Counted from the first letter of the stretch, positions 45,017-57,128 are shown. The stretch: DNA of 64,000 nucleotides from Ilyonectria destructans (GCA_020740775.1 JAHEWK010000004.1:2418001-2482000), one strand, 5' to 3'. Notes: a model not told the origin generated them from the sequence alone. Translations and numbers: made by a program.

Positions 45017-46827
45017 ATGTCTTCCACGGCTGCGGCGGACCCGATTCAGGCGTCGAATTCAGGTGCGTAGACCCCCCGCTCCCTGCAATTAGCAGCTAAG
45101 AACGTGTCCTGATGGGTGTATGCGTGCGCAGGGTCGTCCAAGAAAAAGAACAATAAGAAGAAGAAGAACGCAAACAAGAAGGACTCCGCTGCGGCCGGCA
45201 ATGGAGATCCCAAGCAGGAGACTGAAAACATCGACGATGAGCCCGAATCGCCCACGCAGCCGGTGCGTGTCCATAACATCCCTAATATCCATCTACGCGC
45301 GCTGACAACGAGACCCCAGGACTCACCCGTCGAAAGCGAGCACCGCGCCGCTGAGAGTAACGGACATGCGGTAGAACCGAAGAGCAACGGGCTCCCAGCC
45401 CCGACGACCGATGGCGAAAAGACCGACGACTCAGACACATCCGCGAAGCTCGAGGCCATGGGCAAGGAGCGAGAGGCTCTGCGGGCCGAGGTCGAGCAGC
45501 TACGGAAGCAGCTTGAGAGCATCCAAGAGTCCCACGGCAGCGAGGTCACGCAACTCCAGTCGGATCTCGAGGAGAGCAACGCCGCCAAGGAGAATGCAGA
45601 GGAGCAGTACCAGAACCTCCTCGGGCGAGTAGAGAAGATCAAGGAGACCCTCAGCGACAGGCTACGGCGAGACAAGGCGGAGCTGGAGGAGGCCAAGGAG
45701 CGGGTGGAGGAACTGGAGGCTCAGAACGAGGAGCTCCAAAATGCGGCCATGTCATCCGGAGACGACGTCCACAAACTCAAGGAGGACCTACAAGATGCGA
45801 CGCGGGAACTCAACACCCTCAGAAGCCGCAACAACCTGTCGGCACAGAACTGGAGCAAGGAGAAGGATGAGCTCGCGCGGACGGTCCAGCACCTGAAGGA
45901 AGAGATGGAGACGACAGCCAACGCCATGGGCGAGTGGGAGGTCATCGCCATGGAGGAGCGCTCCATCAAGGAGACGCTGAGCGACAAGGTCTTGGAGCTG
46001 GAGGAGCAAGTGTTCGCCCTGAGGCAGGGCTACGAGAGCGCGACCGCCGAGCGGGACAGCCAGAACACGCTCATCGACAACCTCCAGAACGCCCTGCGCG
46101 AGATCCAGGACGCCCGCAAGAAAGAGCTGCGCGAGATGGTCGAGACGACCGAGGAGCAGGTCCAGGGTCTGAAGAAGCTGGTGCAGGACGCCGACGCTCG
46201 CGCTGCCCAGGCCGAGACGGCCAGGTCGTCTCTAACCACGGAGCTCGAGCGGACGGCGCCGTTTGAGAAGGAGGTCAAGGAGAAGAACCTCCTGATCGGA
46301 AAGCTGAGGCATGAGGCCATCGTCTTAAACGACCACCTCACCAAAGCGCTCCGATACCTCAAGAAGACGAAGCCTGAAGACAACGTAGACAGGTTAGTCA
46401 TTCTCCCTGCGTCAGCTTTACACTTCAACTGCTAACTTTACCCAGGCAAATCGTCACCAATCACCTCCTCCACTTCCTCACACTCGACCGCGGCGACGTC
46501 AAGCGCTTCCAGGTCCTCCAGATCATGGCCGGCTACCTCAACTGGACTGACGAGCAGCGCGAGCAAGCCGGGCTCACGCGACCAGGCACCTCAACCAACA
46601 GCCTCCGCCTGCCCATGTCGCCCTTCCACCGCACACCAAGCTCGCCGTCCCTCAACACCGACGTCTTCTCCGAGCCCACCTCGGCCAAGGACAGGGAGTC
46701 CCTCGCGGACCTGTGGGCCAACTTCCTCGAGCGCAGCGCACAGGAGGGCGCCGGAGAGGCGGCGTCGAGAAAGGGGAGCACTGCTACCGTAATCACCGGT
46801 CCTCCGAGGCCGGATTCTAGGCATTAA
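45017..46827 (+). CDS. rud3: Rud3/GMAP-210-like golgin with GRAB domain
   Basis: Golgi tethering protein. The exons are 45017-45062, 45132-45262, 45320-46392 and 46446-46827, giving 543 residues. A Lys-rich N-terminus (SSKKKNNKKKK) and an acidic linker lead into an almost continuous coiled coil from about 125 to 400. The GRAB (GRIP-related Arf-binding) region follows: LRHEAIVLNDHLTKALRYL, then NHLLHFLTLDRGDVKRF and MAGYLNWTDEQREQAGL. The Ser-rich tail carries FHRTPSSPS and LADLWANFLE. By family knowledge Arf1-GTP recruits it to the cis-Golgi. The 57-bp intron 45263-45319 is in frame and stop-free, so a version retaining it (562 residues) is possible. Confidence 0.9.
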
Positions 46828-47072
46828 TGTTGAATGAGCGTTGGTTTCGGTTCTAAAGACTATGTAAAGTCGCAGCGGGTGTAGGAATGTCCGAGCTTGG
46901 TTTCAAAGGTGGAAGCGCTAGCGACGGTTGATGGACGTTCTGATGGTTCTTGAAAAAAAGACTACGTTTGCAAGAGGAGTGGCAAGACGATTAAACTATT
47001 GATGGGCACGGGAATTCTTTGTACGAATAAGTTATCTTGACGATTGGGATAGCTGCGGGGGGCACTACTACA

Positions 47073-48239
47073 CTAACTACCATCAGCCGACGCCGGCTGC
47101 AATGGCTGTAACACATTCTGCGCGTACGAATCCGCGTCCCTCGTGATGGTCTGGATGTCGATGCGGTTTCCCAACGCATCGTTGACGCCTTCTATCACCT
47201 CGCGCTCCTCCATAATCTCAGACATAAGGCGCACCTCGTGGGCCCAATATGCTTGGCTGCGCGAGCGCAGGTCCTCGTCCCGCAGCGCCGTGTTCTTAAC
47301 GATGCCCAGGGCGCTCAGCTTGCTGCGAACGAGCAGCAGGGTGCGGTTGGCCATGTCGACGCGCTGCGCGACGGAGGGCGGCTCGACAAAGGCCCGGTTG
47401 GTGGACGACAGGTAGAGCAACCAGGCGAGCACGGCGTCCAGGGCGGCGACGGCGAGGAGGCGGTAGACACGCAGGTTCCAGAAGAAGAAGTCGATGTCTG
47501 GGAGGCGCAGGGCGCGGGCATTGGCCTGGTAGTTGTAGGAGCTGACGAACCAGACGTCCAGGGCGGCAATGACGCAGGCGCCGATGGTCGCAAGGGAGCG
47601 CCACTGCCCGCCGTGGCGGCCGGTCAGCGAGGACGATGTGACGACGGCGATGACGACGAGGTTCGCAATGTGCGGCCACAACAGCGCTGGGAGCGCATAG
47701 TAGAAGTAGCTCTTGGGCTCATCGGCGGAGCAGAACGGACACCGGGCGACAATCTCGGGGCCGAACTGGAAGTACAGCAGGCGGCTCTCGAGGTTGACGA
47801 AGCGGGCACGAAGGCGCTCGTCGACGAGGGTCAGGATATTGTGAGGGCGGCCGGCGGCGACGCGGTTGAAGAGCACGTCGACGGGGATCTGCAGGCGGCT
47901 CTGGGTGGCGAGGAAGAGGTTCTCGGGCCCGAACACGGGCAGCGTCTTGACGAGGCAGGCCAGCGCGAGGCCGCCAAGGAGGGCCAGCGCAAGGCGGATG
48001 CGCGGCGGGACGGGTTGGATGGGTGCGTTGCGGGCGGCCGAGGCGGCGCGCAGCGAGAGGTAGTACGAGATGGCCTTGGGGAGCAGCACGGGGCCGAAGA
48101 AGAGCACGAGCGAGCGGATGCTGTTGGCGATGGGGCGGGACGGTTAGCACAAGGTTCGCGGTGTAAGTTGCGGACGGCACAGGGATCATGGGCGCCGGCC
48201 GCGGGCAGGAGGAACTTACGAGTCCCAGGGGATTGCCAT
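47073..48239 (-). CDS. Conserved fungal multi-pass membrane protein, unknown function
   Basis: Exons 48220-48239 and 47073-48120 give 355 residues; the first exon of 20 bases encodes MAIPWDS. There are four or five hydrophobic segments: LVLFFGPVLLPKAISYY near the start, RLALALLGGLALACLV, a long one after YFYYALPALLWPHI, LATIGACVIAALDVWF and LAVAALDAVLAWLLYL. A CPFC pair sits in the loop just before the third segment. The last 110 residues are soluble and charged, with a possible helical hairpin. It looks like a conserved ascomycete protein of ER or mitochondrial membranes, but I cannot name it. The introduced short first exon gives a clean frame and a conserved-looking start. Confidence 0.75.
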
Positions 48240-49028
48240 GATGACGACACCAAGGCGGGTGTGAATGAGTGAATCGTCGTGTTTCTCAAAGGTCTGTTGT
48301 CCGTCGTCCGTCGTCCGTCGCCGTCGAGGTGGACACGGTTGTAAGTTGAATCCCACGAGGCTGACAACGCAGCGTCCAACTCCGTCACCGCTGGCCACGG
48401 AGGAATCAAGGCACGTAGCGCGCTAAGAGCAAGGCTGCCAGCGCGGCCGGGAGAAAGTGGGGTCGCGACGCAGAAGTGGGGCCGAGGGGTTCACTTTTCT
48501 TTCTTCGCCGGCTGCGAAAATTCGTTTCTCTTTTGTTCTTCTCTTCATTTCATTCCTCTTCGACAGCAGCCGTCGAGGATCAACATTCCACCACTCGCCA
48601 GCCCGTCTTCATACGGTGCAAGTTGGCCTCTTCTTCTTTCTCCTACACATTCTACTTCTTTCCTGCCTTCACCATGTATCGCGAGCTCAACAGCATAGCA
48701 AATCACAATGGTTTTCCCTCTGTCGCGTCTTCTCTCCGCCGCACCCGTGATGTCTCCCAATTGGCACTTTCGAAGCTTTTCCGATTCTTCTCTCTATGGT
48801 CGCAAAAGTCAAAAAGCATGCCTAGATCAATCCCCAAATACCCTGCCAAGGGTTATTCTCTGTCGTGTTACAAAGTCTCAGCATCAGCAATGAAGAACTT
48901 TGCGTCAAATTTTTTCAAAGAGATACACTCCCTCATCACACCTCGTAGACTGCTTTGTAATTGGTCTGGTCAAGCTATTTTCCATTCCATGCGGATGCCT
49001 ATGTATCTGCTATGTACATAATGCCCGT
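48240..49028. other. Intergenic region upstream of the membrane protein gene
   Basis: Contains the membrane protein promoter, a TCCGTCG short tandem repeat near 48299-48325 and a CT-rich stretch at 48490-48670. The right end is the 3' region of Get1. A 181-codon plus-strand frame here (48476-49021) is low-complexity and motif-free. Confidence 0.45.
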
Positions 49029-49787
49029 CTATAATTTCTTCTTTTCTGTGGAAGTAGCGTCGCCGCTCTTCTTCACGGCCGCGGGCTTGGCTGCGAGAGG
49101 AGCCTCCTTCTGCTTCGAGCTCATTGCCAGGCCGATGATGCCCATGATCAGGTCGCTGAACAGGGCAATGACGCCAGTGCATGCCAGCTGCCATGAAGCA
49201 ATGCTGACGCTGCCGATGGGCGCGCGGGGGAACGACAGGATCCATTCGGCGTAGTAGGGGAACCAGCCGTGCGGCAGCCAGAACATGGGCTCCGTGGCGT
49301 ACCAGAACGGCAGGAAATATTGCGGTGCTCGGGTCAGCACCAGTCGGACTCCCGTCAGGTAGGTGTCGAACTTGGATCGCGCGGCTTCCGTGCTCTTCTC
49401 TGTGCGGGGACATATGTCAGTTTGTGTCCACCCCAACATGCGTATGTTCTGTATTTCCACGTACTCTTGTTCTCCAGCTGTTCCAGCAGCTTATCATGCT
49501 GCCGGCGCAGCTTTGCCCACCTTGCAAATTCGTCCTGGCTGCTCGTGGCGTTGAGGTCCCGGCGGACCTTGAGGTAGTCGGCCTGGAGCTTGCGCTGTTC
49601 ACCGGCGGCCTTCGAGGTCGGGATGGGGAGGAAGTTTATCAGCGTCCATAGCTGCAGGGAGTTAGCAGAGCACATATCGAGGCGAGGGCCGGGACTGTAC
49701 CAGATTGTTGATGGCGGTAGCTCCGATGGCGTTGATGATGTTGACCACCACCTCGACGACGAAGATGGCGACGAGAAGGGAGGGCAT
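49029..49787 (-). CDS. get1: Get1 (WRB) subunit of the tail-anchored protein insertase
   Basis: ER membrane receptor for Get3 carrying tail-anchored proteins. The exons are 49701-49787, 49465-49651 and 49029-49399, giving 214 residues, the family length. The first transmembrane segment is at about 4-24, next to the conserved INNLLW. The cytosolic coiled coil at about 45-95 contains [19 protein letters not shown], the Get3-binding signature. [20 protein letters not shown] and a final hydrophobic helix near 160-185 form the other membrane parts. The tail is Lys-rich. Both introns (49 and 65 bp) are canonical. The partner Get2 is not in this window. Confidence 0.95.
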
Positions 49788-50078
49788 TTCGGCGGTGGGG
49801 AGCGTTGACGGGGATACTAGGAAATAAATTGCCAGCTACTATCGCATTGCGCGGGGATTTCGGAGATCGCGAGGCTGCAGTGTGCTCGTGTGGTGCTGGT
49901 GGTGATTTTGGTGGTTTGCCAACGTGGTCTGGCCATGTCATGCCCCGACAGATTGCATGGCCCCAGCTCCGCCTTGTCAACCCCTCCACAGTACGATCTA
50001 TGCTACCCTATACCGTCCATTTTCATCCCCCACGCAACTCAATCAGCTCATATATTGCACCGCCCAGAAGGAAACGAT

Positions 50079-51113
50079 ATGTCCAGAGCACTCGACAAAG
50101 ACGTCAGGGAAGCTCTTAAAAATGGAGATCATCAGGCAGTATTTGACGAAATCTCCACTGTCCTGACACATCCGTCTGCTGAGCTACTTGAAATTGAGAT
50201 GCTTGGTATGAGCCACATCTTCGATCCTACTACAACCATACTCCAAGATGGCAATGCCATTGCGGTCCCCAAGCTGCGACTAGTACAAGCGTTCATTGTT
50301 GCACGTCAAATATTTCTAGCCCATGTCCAAGACAAGCGCAGGGGATCAGACGATGTGATATTGAGAGCAACGGCCGTCATCCTACTGATGGACCCGGAAT
50401 ATCTGACTGCTGCCAACGTCAGGAAGAGACTCCTGCAAAAGAAGATGCAAGACGGGGATGATGCAACGAAAAGTCTAAAGAACGAGAAGCACTTCGTGGA
50501 TAGCCTACTCACAAGTCGCCTACATCGCCATACCAAATCCCCAACACTGTGGAATCACCGTCGTTGGTTGATGGACCAGTTCAAGACAGGAGGAGTTGAA
50601 GTAACCGTCGAGGATGACATCAAGACAATTATCACGACATCAGGGGAACGACATCCCCGCAACTACTACGCTTGGTGCCATGCTCGATATCTTATAAACA
50701 CCTTCATCATCCCGTCTCTCGCACACGAGCAGGCACTATCACGGACAATCACGGCGATCAAGCAATGGTCTTTTGGACACCATGACGATATCTCAGGCTG
50801 GCAATTCCTCCTGTTCCTGCTCCAGAAGCAGCCGACGGAGACGCAACCGACGTTCTGCAAGACACTACAGCTCGCCGAGTCATTTAAGTGGCGCAACGAG
50901 TCGGTCTGGTACTTTCTTCGATACATCGTGGCCTCGACACATCTCACTGACGACGACCGAGAGGAGTTCACGCGAGTACGGACGGTACTCTGGGAGACAG
51001 CTGCGAAGGATAGCCAGGAGAGGCACACGCTAGAGGCCGTGCAAACTTGGCTCTCTCATCAGGACCAGGGAGTCAGTGCCGGTGCCGGAATGCGGTCGTC
51101 AGCGGATGACTGA
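50079..51113 (+). CDS. PTAR1/Ecm9-like protein prenyltransferase alpha-repeat protein
   Basis: Single exon, 344 residues. It contains helical PPTA-type repeats: SPTLWNHRRWLMDQ near 160-173 is the clearest, followed by HPRNYYAWCHARYLI and DDISGWQFLLFLL, the W-x-R/H pattern of prenyltransferase alpha subunits. Overall it resembles PTAR1 (yeast Ecm9), the alpha subunit proposed for the third geranylgeranyltransferase, rather than Ram2 or Bet4, which show more regular repeats. It would pair with a Rab geranylgeranyltransferase beta subunit encoded elsewhere. The start at 50079 (MSRALDK) is about 290 bases from the divergent Get1 start. The ATG-proximal frame extends upstream but without conserved features. 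Confidence 0.75.
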   Translation: MSRALDKDVREALKNGDHQAVFDEISTVLTHPSAELLEIEMLGMSHIFDPTTTILQDGNAIAVPKLRLVQAFIVARQIFLAHVQDKRRGSDDVILRATAVILLMDPEYLTAANVRKRLLQKKMQDGDDATKSLKNEKHFVDSLLTSRLHRHTKSPTLWNHRRWLMDQFKTGGVEVTVEDDIKTIITTSGERHPRNYYAWCHARYLINTFIIPSLAHEQALSRTITAIKQWSFGHHDDISGWQFLLFLLQKQPTETQPTFCKTLQLAESFKWRNESVWYFLRYIVASTHLTDDDREEFTRVRTVLWETAAKDSQERHTLEAVQTWLSHQDQGVSAGAGMRSSADD

Positions 51114-53973
51114 GGCGGCGGGCCTGACTCTAGTATTCATATCCCCGCGTGCTCGGGGATAAGACACCACGGGGAGCTCTGCGACAAGACTCAAGCCCAT
51201 ATTTAGAAGTGAGGCGTAGCATCTGTCGGTGAGGAATGCCAATGGCTTACAAGGGCCCTCGGCGCCAATCTCATATAAATTAAAATGACGATCTCCCAAC
51301 GCCCGTGGAGCGCACTGAATACCTACAACACGTGCGGCCTCGAAGCGCCCCCCTTTTGGACATCCTACGGCGCGACATAGTTAAATGGCTGGTAGCGGGA
51401 GGAAGATCCCTTATCTAAATGACGACGAACAGGTAGCTTTGGTTCGAGAAATTGGGCGGCGATTCGGGTATGGCTGGCGTGTCGGGTTGATCAACGGGCT
51501 AGCGAGATGGTGCTGCACTGAACCGAAACTACGCAGTGGGCGTGGGGATCGGCGGCAAACGGCGGTTTCTGAATCTGGGGTTGCGTATGCTTTTTCGTCA
51601 GTGTTTAATGTGATCCGCAGTGGGTTGAGTCAATTCTTTGTCTGAGACGAACGGCTTGCTAATGCGAGGGAAGTATGAGATGGATCGTGGTCTAGAAACC
51701 CAATACAAATGTCTGGAATATCCACGAGAGAGAGATATGGGCTTACTGCTTCCCTTGTCAAGCTAATTGGCGTAGCTACCGCCTCGTCTCAGGTACTACG
51801 ACCAATGTAGACGAGCTGCCAACGGACCAAGTTCCAGTGCCGGCTTCATTAATTGCTCTTCGCTACGTCGTCTGTAAGGCTGCTCGCAATCATGAAACCC
51901 AAGAAGTGCCCACTGCCAATTGGCGCTTGTCTTTGATTATTGATCCTCCGATATATTAACGCTGATCCAATGTCACCAGGCATCGCCCCTCTTGTCCAAA
52001 TCGGTCCTGACCTGCCCGGCCGGTCTTCTCCTTTCGTCGACTCCCCTCCCCCTCATTTAATACGAAGGAGTTTGGCGGGTGCATGCCGAACGTCATGGCA
52101 GGGTCAAGATCGACAGGGTTTTTCTCTTGACCGCCGCTGACACCTTGTTCAGCCTCCGACGGTTCGTGTTTGGGGGTGCCCGAAACTGCAAAGTTGTAGG
52201 TTAGCCTTTGCTTTTATGCTTGCCACCTTATCACGCCGCAGCTCGATCCGCAGCTCCGGGAGCTCCTTGACCAGTGAACGACTGGGGATCTCAGACGTAG
52301 CGTCTGTCTGTCGTACATGCCGATAGGCACGATGAACCACCCGTGATATGCTAGTTATTGGTCGCATTTGCGGTAGACTCGAGTGAATCGGGGCCCTGAT
52401 CTGATCATCCCATGCCGTCTCGTCTCACCTCAGGCCAGCGGCCAGGGCGGATAGCAACGGGGCCACCGCACCGTCGCATTGAGCCGATCAAAGCAACCGA
52501 AGGCCTCAAGCTGGCCCGGGCACTGCGGGATCCGAATTGGGGTCGCGATACGACAGCATCACGTACCAAAATACCAGAACCATAAAAGGCGGAGCCCTGG
52601 AAGCCCGAGGATGAGCTTGCGGGTTTTACGGGCGTTGAGGATACCGTAGTGCCGCGCCGTACTTTGGGAAATCTGACGATGGGACTTTGGAGGCAAATTT
52701 GATGGTTGGATATGAGCCGTCAGCACTTCGCATGGTGGCGTTCCCGCCCAGCCCGCCTACGCGTCGTATCAAGGGACAGCACTGGATCACGCATCGATAC
52801 ACTGGATAAGCTGCGTGAGTTTCGAGTGTGAACTATGGACGAGAGACCTGGCCGCCAATGGCCTGCGCGAGGCCGGGATGTCGCTGAGACAGGGATTGAC
52901 CAGCCCGCTAGCCATGAAGCCCGATCGTCCTTTTCGGCTGCTCGCTGCTTCTCGTCGACGGAGCAGCGAGCAGGTGATGGCATTGGGTTTAGCACGGGTG
53001 GGTTGCGGGCATGGTGCCAGGGGTTGAGTTGCAGGGGGAGCCCGAGGGCTTGTGAGCTTCCCCATTGCGTTATCCCCGCTGGAGCGTCACTGTGGAGCGG
53101 CCTTGGCCTCGTGGTGGGAACAGACGAGGGCCTCTCTGGGGGCCGGTTGGAGATGGTGATGGTTGGTGACGGAGGTCCTACGTAGGATGTATGCCCAGAC
53201 GCTTGCTCTGATTATTCTCTCATTGAGCAGGCACTGTAACACAGCAGACTCACAGCTAGCGATCGGCCATGTCAGGTCTGAAGTAAGGTACAGTCGATCG
53301 GGCATTTGTCTGCTCCAGTAGTACCCCGTACTTGCTTGCGTATCACATCAGGGGGAGTGACAGATGCATTGTCTGTGGCGGCTCAACAAACCATGTCCCT
53401 CCACATAGATGACCTCTCATATCCACCATGACACTTTGAAAAAAGTCCGATGGTAGGAGGCTGAAACTTGGATACGAGCAGACAAAGGGCAGCAGCAACA
53501 GTCGAAGAGACGATTTTTCGGCCGATACTGCCGCACGCGCCATACTTTGAATGGCCCCATGTATGGCCACCGAGTGCATCCAAGCTCCAGTCGGCGGCGC
53601 ACCGTAAACTCGCTCCATCCATCATCATGACAAGGGCGCTCTAGGGACTCCCAGGCCCCAGGGCGCCAAGGGGGTCCTAGTCGACCACCACGGGGGCTCG
53701 ACTTTCATGGCCACAAGTAGCTAGCGACCAGCCCGAGCAGCCAGTCGAAGCACGAGCGGCGGGCGGCGCACCCCTGCGCGAGAGATGAACATGCGGTGGG
53801 CTCGTCCATTCACGGCGGTTGATGGGCAGAGCGGCCCCCTGGCGATAAGTTACTCCAGATAAACCCATCAGCCCCCGGAGCGGCGGCGGGTCAGAGGGTA
53901 AACGGGCGGGCTGGCTGCAGCGTCTGGCGAGTCTGTGGATAGCGGCTGTCCCTTCTGCCTCCTCTTGACCTCT

Positions 53974-54020
<47 letters not shown>

Positions 54021-54094
54021 TGACTGACTGACTGACTGACTGACTGACTGACTGACTGACTGACTGACTGACTGACTGACTGACTGACTGACTG
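53974..54094. repeat. Compound tetranucleotide microsatellite (GACA)n(GACT)n
   Basis: About 47 bases of GACA repeats run into about 74 bases of GACT repeats, with the switch at about 54020. This is the longest simple repeat in the window. It forces the apparent Ser-Val-Gln and Cys-Leu-Ser-Val peptide repeats seen in minus-strand translations. Confidence 0.95.
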
Positions 54095-55075
54095 GCATGC
54101 TGCAGTGCTCCAACGCAAGCCATGATGGAGCCCGTGGGGCCTTTACCCCTGAGCCTGTCGGTCCCGTGCCGCCGTGGTTGACTTGCTGTCGTCCGTCTCG
54201 CCGTGCTTGTGTCTCGCAAGTCATGCTCTCCCTGCGTGCGCCCCAAAGGCCCAGGAATCCAGGCTTTCAGGGCACCATCCATCGCCAACCGGCAATCGTC
54301 ATGGGCGGCCATGGCACTGACGCCACCGAGGACGCCCCCAAGGCCTCCCCCAAGGGCCCCCTGGTCTGGTAGCTCCAGCACCAGCTCCAGCCGTGCCAAG
54401 CGTAGTTCTGGGCTTGGACGGTTGACCGGGATTGTAGCGCGTCTTGGTACATACGCAGTAGCGCAGCGGACTGGACGATTTGCAGCAATCTGGAGTGAGT
54501 GCTCCGTACCTAGATTTGGCGGCTGGCTGTCTCTGAACCGTTCTGGCAGCTGGACGCAGGTGGTGGTCGTAGTGGTACCCTTGTGTAAGTAGAGCCGGGT
54601 GGCTCCCTTTACACCCACACCATTCTTCTCCTCGCCTCACCACCACCTCCTCTTCTTCTTCACATTCATCCATTCTCTCCCGAAACTCCCCCTCTTTTCT
54701 TCTCCTCCTTCTCCTCTTCTCAGCATATTCGCCACCTCCTCTGCGTGTCTCGTTTCGTCTGTACGCCTCATTGCATCTCTTTGTTTTTCTAGCTGCTTGT
54801 TTCTTTTCCCTGCGTTTCCAGCCCCTCTCCACATCGCCCGCGCCCTCGTCCCGACCATCCCGGTCCCTCGTTCGGCCTCTCGATCCCTGACCGTGGCCCG
54901 CCTGTCTGTCTATTCGGAAGTGCAGGTGCATTCTTAAAACAGGACGCCCAGCCCAGCCCGCGACCGTCTGCATTCGCCGCGCTTGTTGTTGCTTGTGTTT
55001 GTCCACATACGCCGTCCACCTACGCTTTTGCTTCGCTTGCTGTGTTGTCTGTTTGCATCTACTCGGCATCCACTT

Positions 55076-55095
55076 GTGTCGTGTCGTGTCGTGTC
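55076..55095. repeat. (GTGTC)4 short tandem repeat
   Basis: Four perfect pentanucleotide copies in the upstream region of the aspartic protease gene. Confidence 0.85.
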
Positions 55096-55413
55096 TCCTT
55101 GCTCCTCCAGGGCGATGCCGGCCTTATAATCTCTAATCCATTAATCCACCGCGCCAGTCGCTTGTGCGGTCGAGGTTCCTGTCCCTTGACTCGCCTCGCC
55201 TTCTCTGACTCGCCTGGTCTCCTCTTTGTTCGGATCTCCAACGACGGGCCCGCACTAAAACAATCCGCGACGGGTTGACTTCACCAGCTTGCGTCACCAC
55301 CGGCCGTTTCGACTTTTCCTTCTCCAGTGGTCCACTGGTATATAATCAAGCTGGATCCGCTGAGGAACCTGGTTGTTGAGGACGTTTGATCCTCCCCACC
55401 TCACCATTACAAT

Positions 55414-57128
55414 ATGCGTCCAGCCGTTCTGTTAGCACACCTGGCACTATGGGCCTCATCAACACACGCCTTCTTCCCGTACGCTCCGAAGTGGCGTGAG
55501 GAAGCCCAGGAGCTGAAGCGTTCACAATTACCTGGTGACAGCCGGAGGAGCATTGATGGAAAGGGCCTGCGTTTCGATATTAAACAGAGGACCGCTCAGG
55601 TTAGTTGCACAACAGGTCCACCAACATTCTGACCCTTGCATTAACCCAATTGATCCTACAGCCCAGCCGATCAGTATCCGAGAGAGCATATCAAGAGGCA
55701 GCTCGATTAGCAACCAAGTATGCTGGACGACACCTCACGAACGCTCCCGGCGACAATTCCCTAGTGAAGCGGGACAATGCGTACGAGGTCATGGAGGCCG
55801 ACGATACTGACGGCAAATTCAGTGCTGGGGTTGACCAGGATGGTACCGACTACTCATACTTTGTTGAAGTCGGGATTGGTTCCAAGAAGAAGACGATGTA
55901 TATGCTCATCGACACGGGCGCTGGTTCGAGCTGGGTCATGGGCTCAGACTGCGGTAGCGATGCTTGCTCCATGCACAACTTGTTCGGACCCGACGACTCG
56001 GATTCTCTCAAAACGTCCACTGATGCCTTCTCTATCGCTTACGGATCCGGCAAGGTCAGCGGCAAGCTGGCCACGGACACGTTCAACCTGGCGGGAATGA
56101 GCTTCCAGTATCAATTTGGCCTCGCCACGACCACATCGGACCAGTTCGTCCAGTTCGCCTTTGACGGCATCCTGGGCCTCTCCCTCAACACTGGCGCCAA
56201 CGAGAACTTCCTCGACACCGTGGCTGCGTCCAACGATATCGACAAGAACATCTTTTGCGTTGCTCTCAACCGAGCCTCCGACGGCACAAACAAGGGCGAG
56301 ATTAGCTTCGGCAGCACCAACAAGGAGAAGTTTACCGGCGACATCACTTACACTTCTCTCGTAGAAGGTGACGACTGGTCTATCAAGTTGGATGATATGT
56401 CTTACGACGGAACTGGAGCTGGCGTTGGTGGACTTCCCAGCTACATTGATACCGGTACCTCGTTCATCTTTGGCCCTGGCGATTCCGTTACGAGCCTCCA
56501 CAGCCTCATTCCGGGAGCTTACAGCTCGGACAACACCACCTGGACTGTCCCTTGTGACAGCGACAAGGACCTAACCATTGGCTTCTCTGGTGTCAACTAC
56601 GTCATCTCCCCCAAGGATTGGATCTCACCGAAGAGCAAATCGGGAACTTGTACAAGCAACATCTACGGCCATGAAGTCGTCAAGGGAGCCTGGCTTCTCG
56701 GAGACACCTTCATCAAGAACGTCTACGCTGTCTTTGACAAGGACTCGCGACGTATCGGTATGTCAAAGCCGGCCTGAGAATCTGCCCAAAGCAATTGCTA
56801 ACTGAGAACAGGCTTTGCCAAGAGCTCCCTCACAGACAGCTCCAGCAGCGAGGAGTCGTTATCGAGCTCTTCTTCTGGCCAAGCGACCAAGACGACGTCG
56901 CACGCTGAAAGCACACAAAGCACTCATGTGAGCGCGCTCCCTGACACCACAGCATCTGCAAAGGACCTAGGCCTTGGCAAAGAAACAGTTGCCACTGACA
57001 CTGCTACCGCCGAGCAGAGCAAGTCAACCAGCGACACCAAAGACTCATCAGCTCCCACAGGGTCCCTGACACAGGCCCCCTACGCATTCACTTTCTGTAT
57101 AGTAACATTATTCGCCCTCTTGGCCTAG
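55414..57128 (+). CDS. GPI-anchored aspartic protease (yapsin-like, A1 family)
   Basis: The exons are 55414-55599, 55662-56757 and 56812-57128, giving 532 residues. A signal peptide (1-19, ending STHAF) and a propeptide of about 100 residues end near a KR processing site (SLVKRDNAYE). The bilobal pepsin fold shows both catalytic Asp residues: D146 in IDTGAGSSW and D325 in IDTGTSF. A flap-region AYGSGKVSG and WLLGDTFIKNVYAVFD near the C-lobe end fit the family. The tail is Ser/Thr-rich, then hydrophobic (AFTFCIVTLFALLA), the layout of a GPI-anchor signal. Such enzymes sit on the cell surface and process wall or secreted proteins. The second intron removes an in-frame stop 7 codons downstream of the donor. 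Confidence 0.95.

Larger units (their letters stand above)
51114..55413. other. 4.3-kb gene-poor region
   Basis: No gene is supported. An 86-codon ATG frame at 51385-51645 has no motif. Frames at 53680-54620 on the minus strand are artefacts of the tetranucleotide repeat. From about 54600 to 55400 the plus strand is CT-rich with pentanucleotide repeats and forms the promoter and leader of the aspartic protease gene. Confidence 0.5.

Noticed and set aside
47238..48272. 344-codon plus-strand frame opposite the membrane protein
   Set aside because: Gly/Glu/Gln-rich shadow translation; the minus strand carries membrane segments and a sensible spliced start.
51385..51645. 86-codon ATG-started plus-strand frame
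   Set aside because: No motif, no splice continuation and no promoter signal; cannot be told from chance.
53677..54618. Minus-strand frames with Ser-Val-Gln and Cys-Leu-Ser-Val repeats (up to 313 codons)
   Set aside because: The repeats are only translations of the tetranucleotide microsatellite; all three frames are open there and the flanks have no domain.
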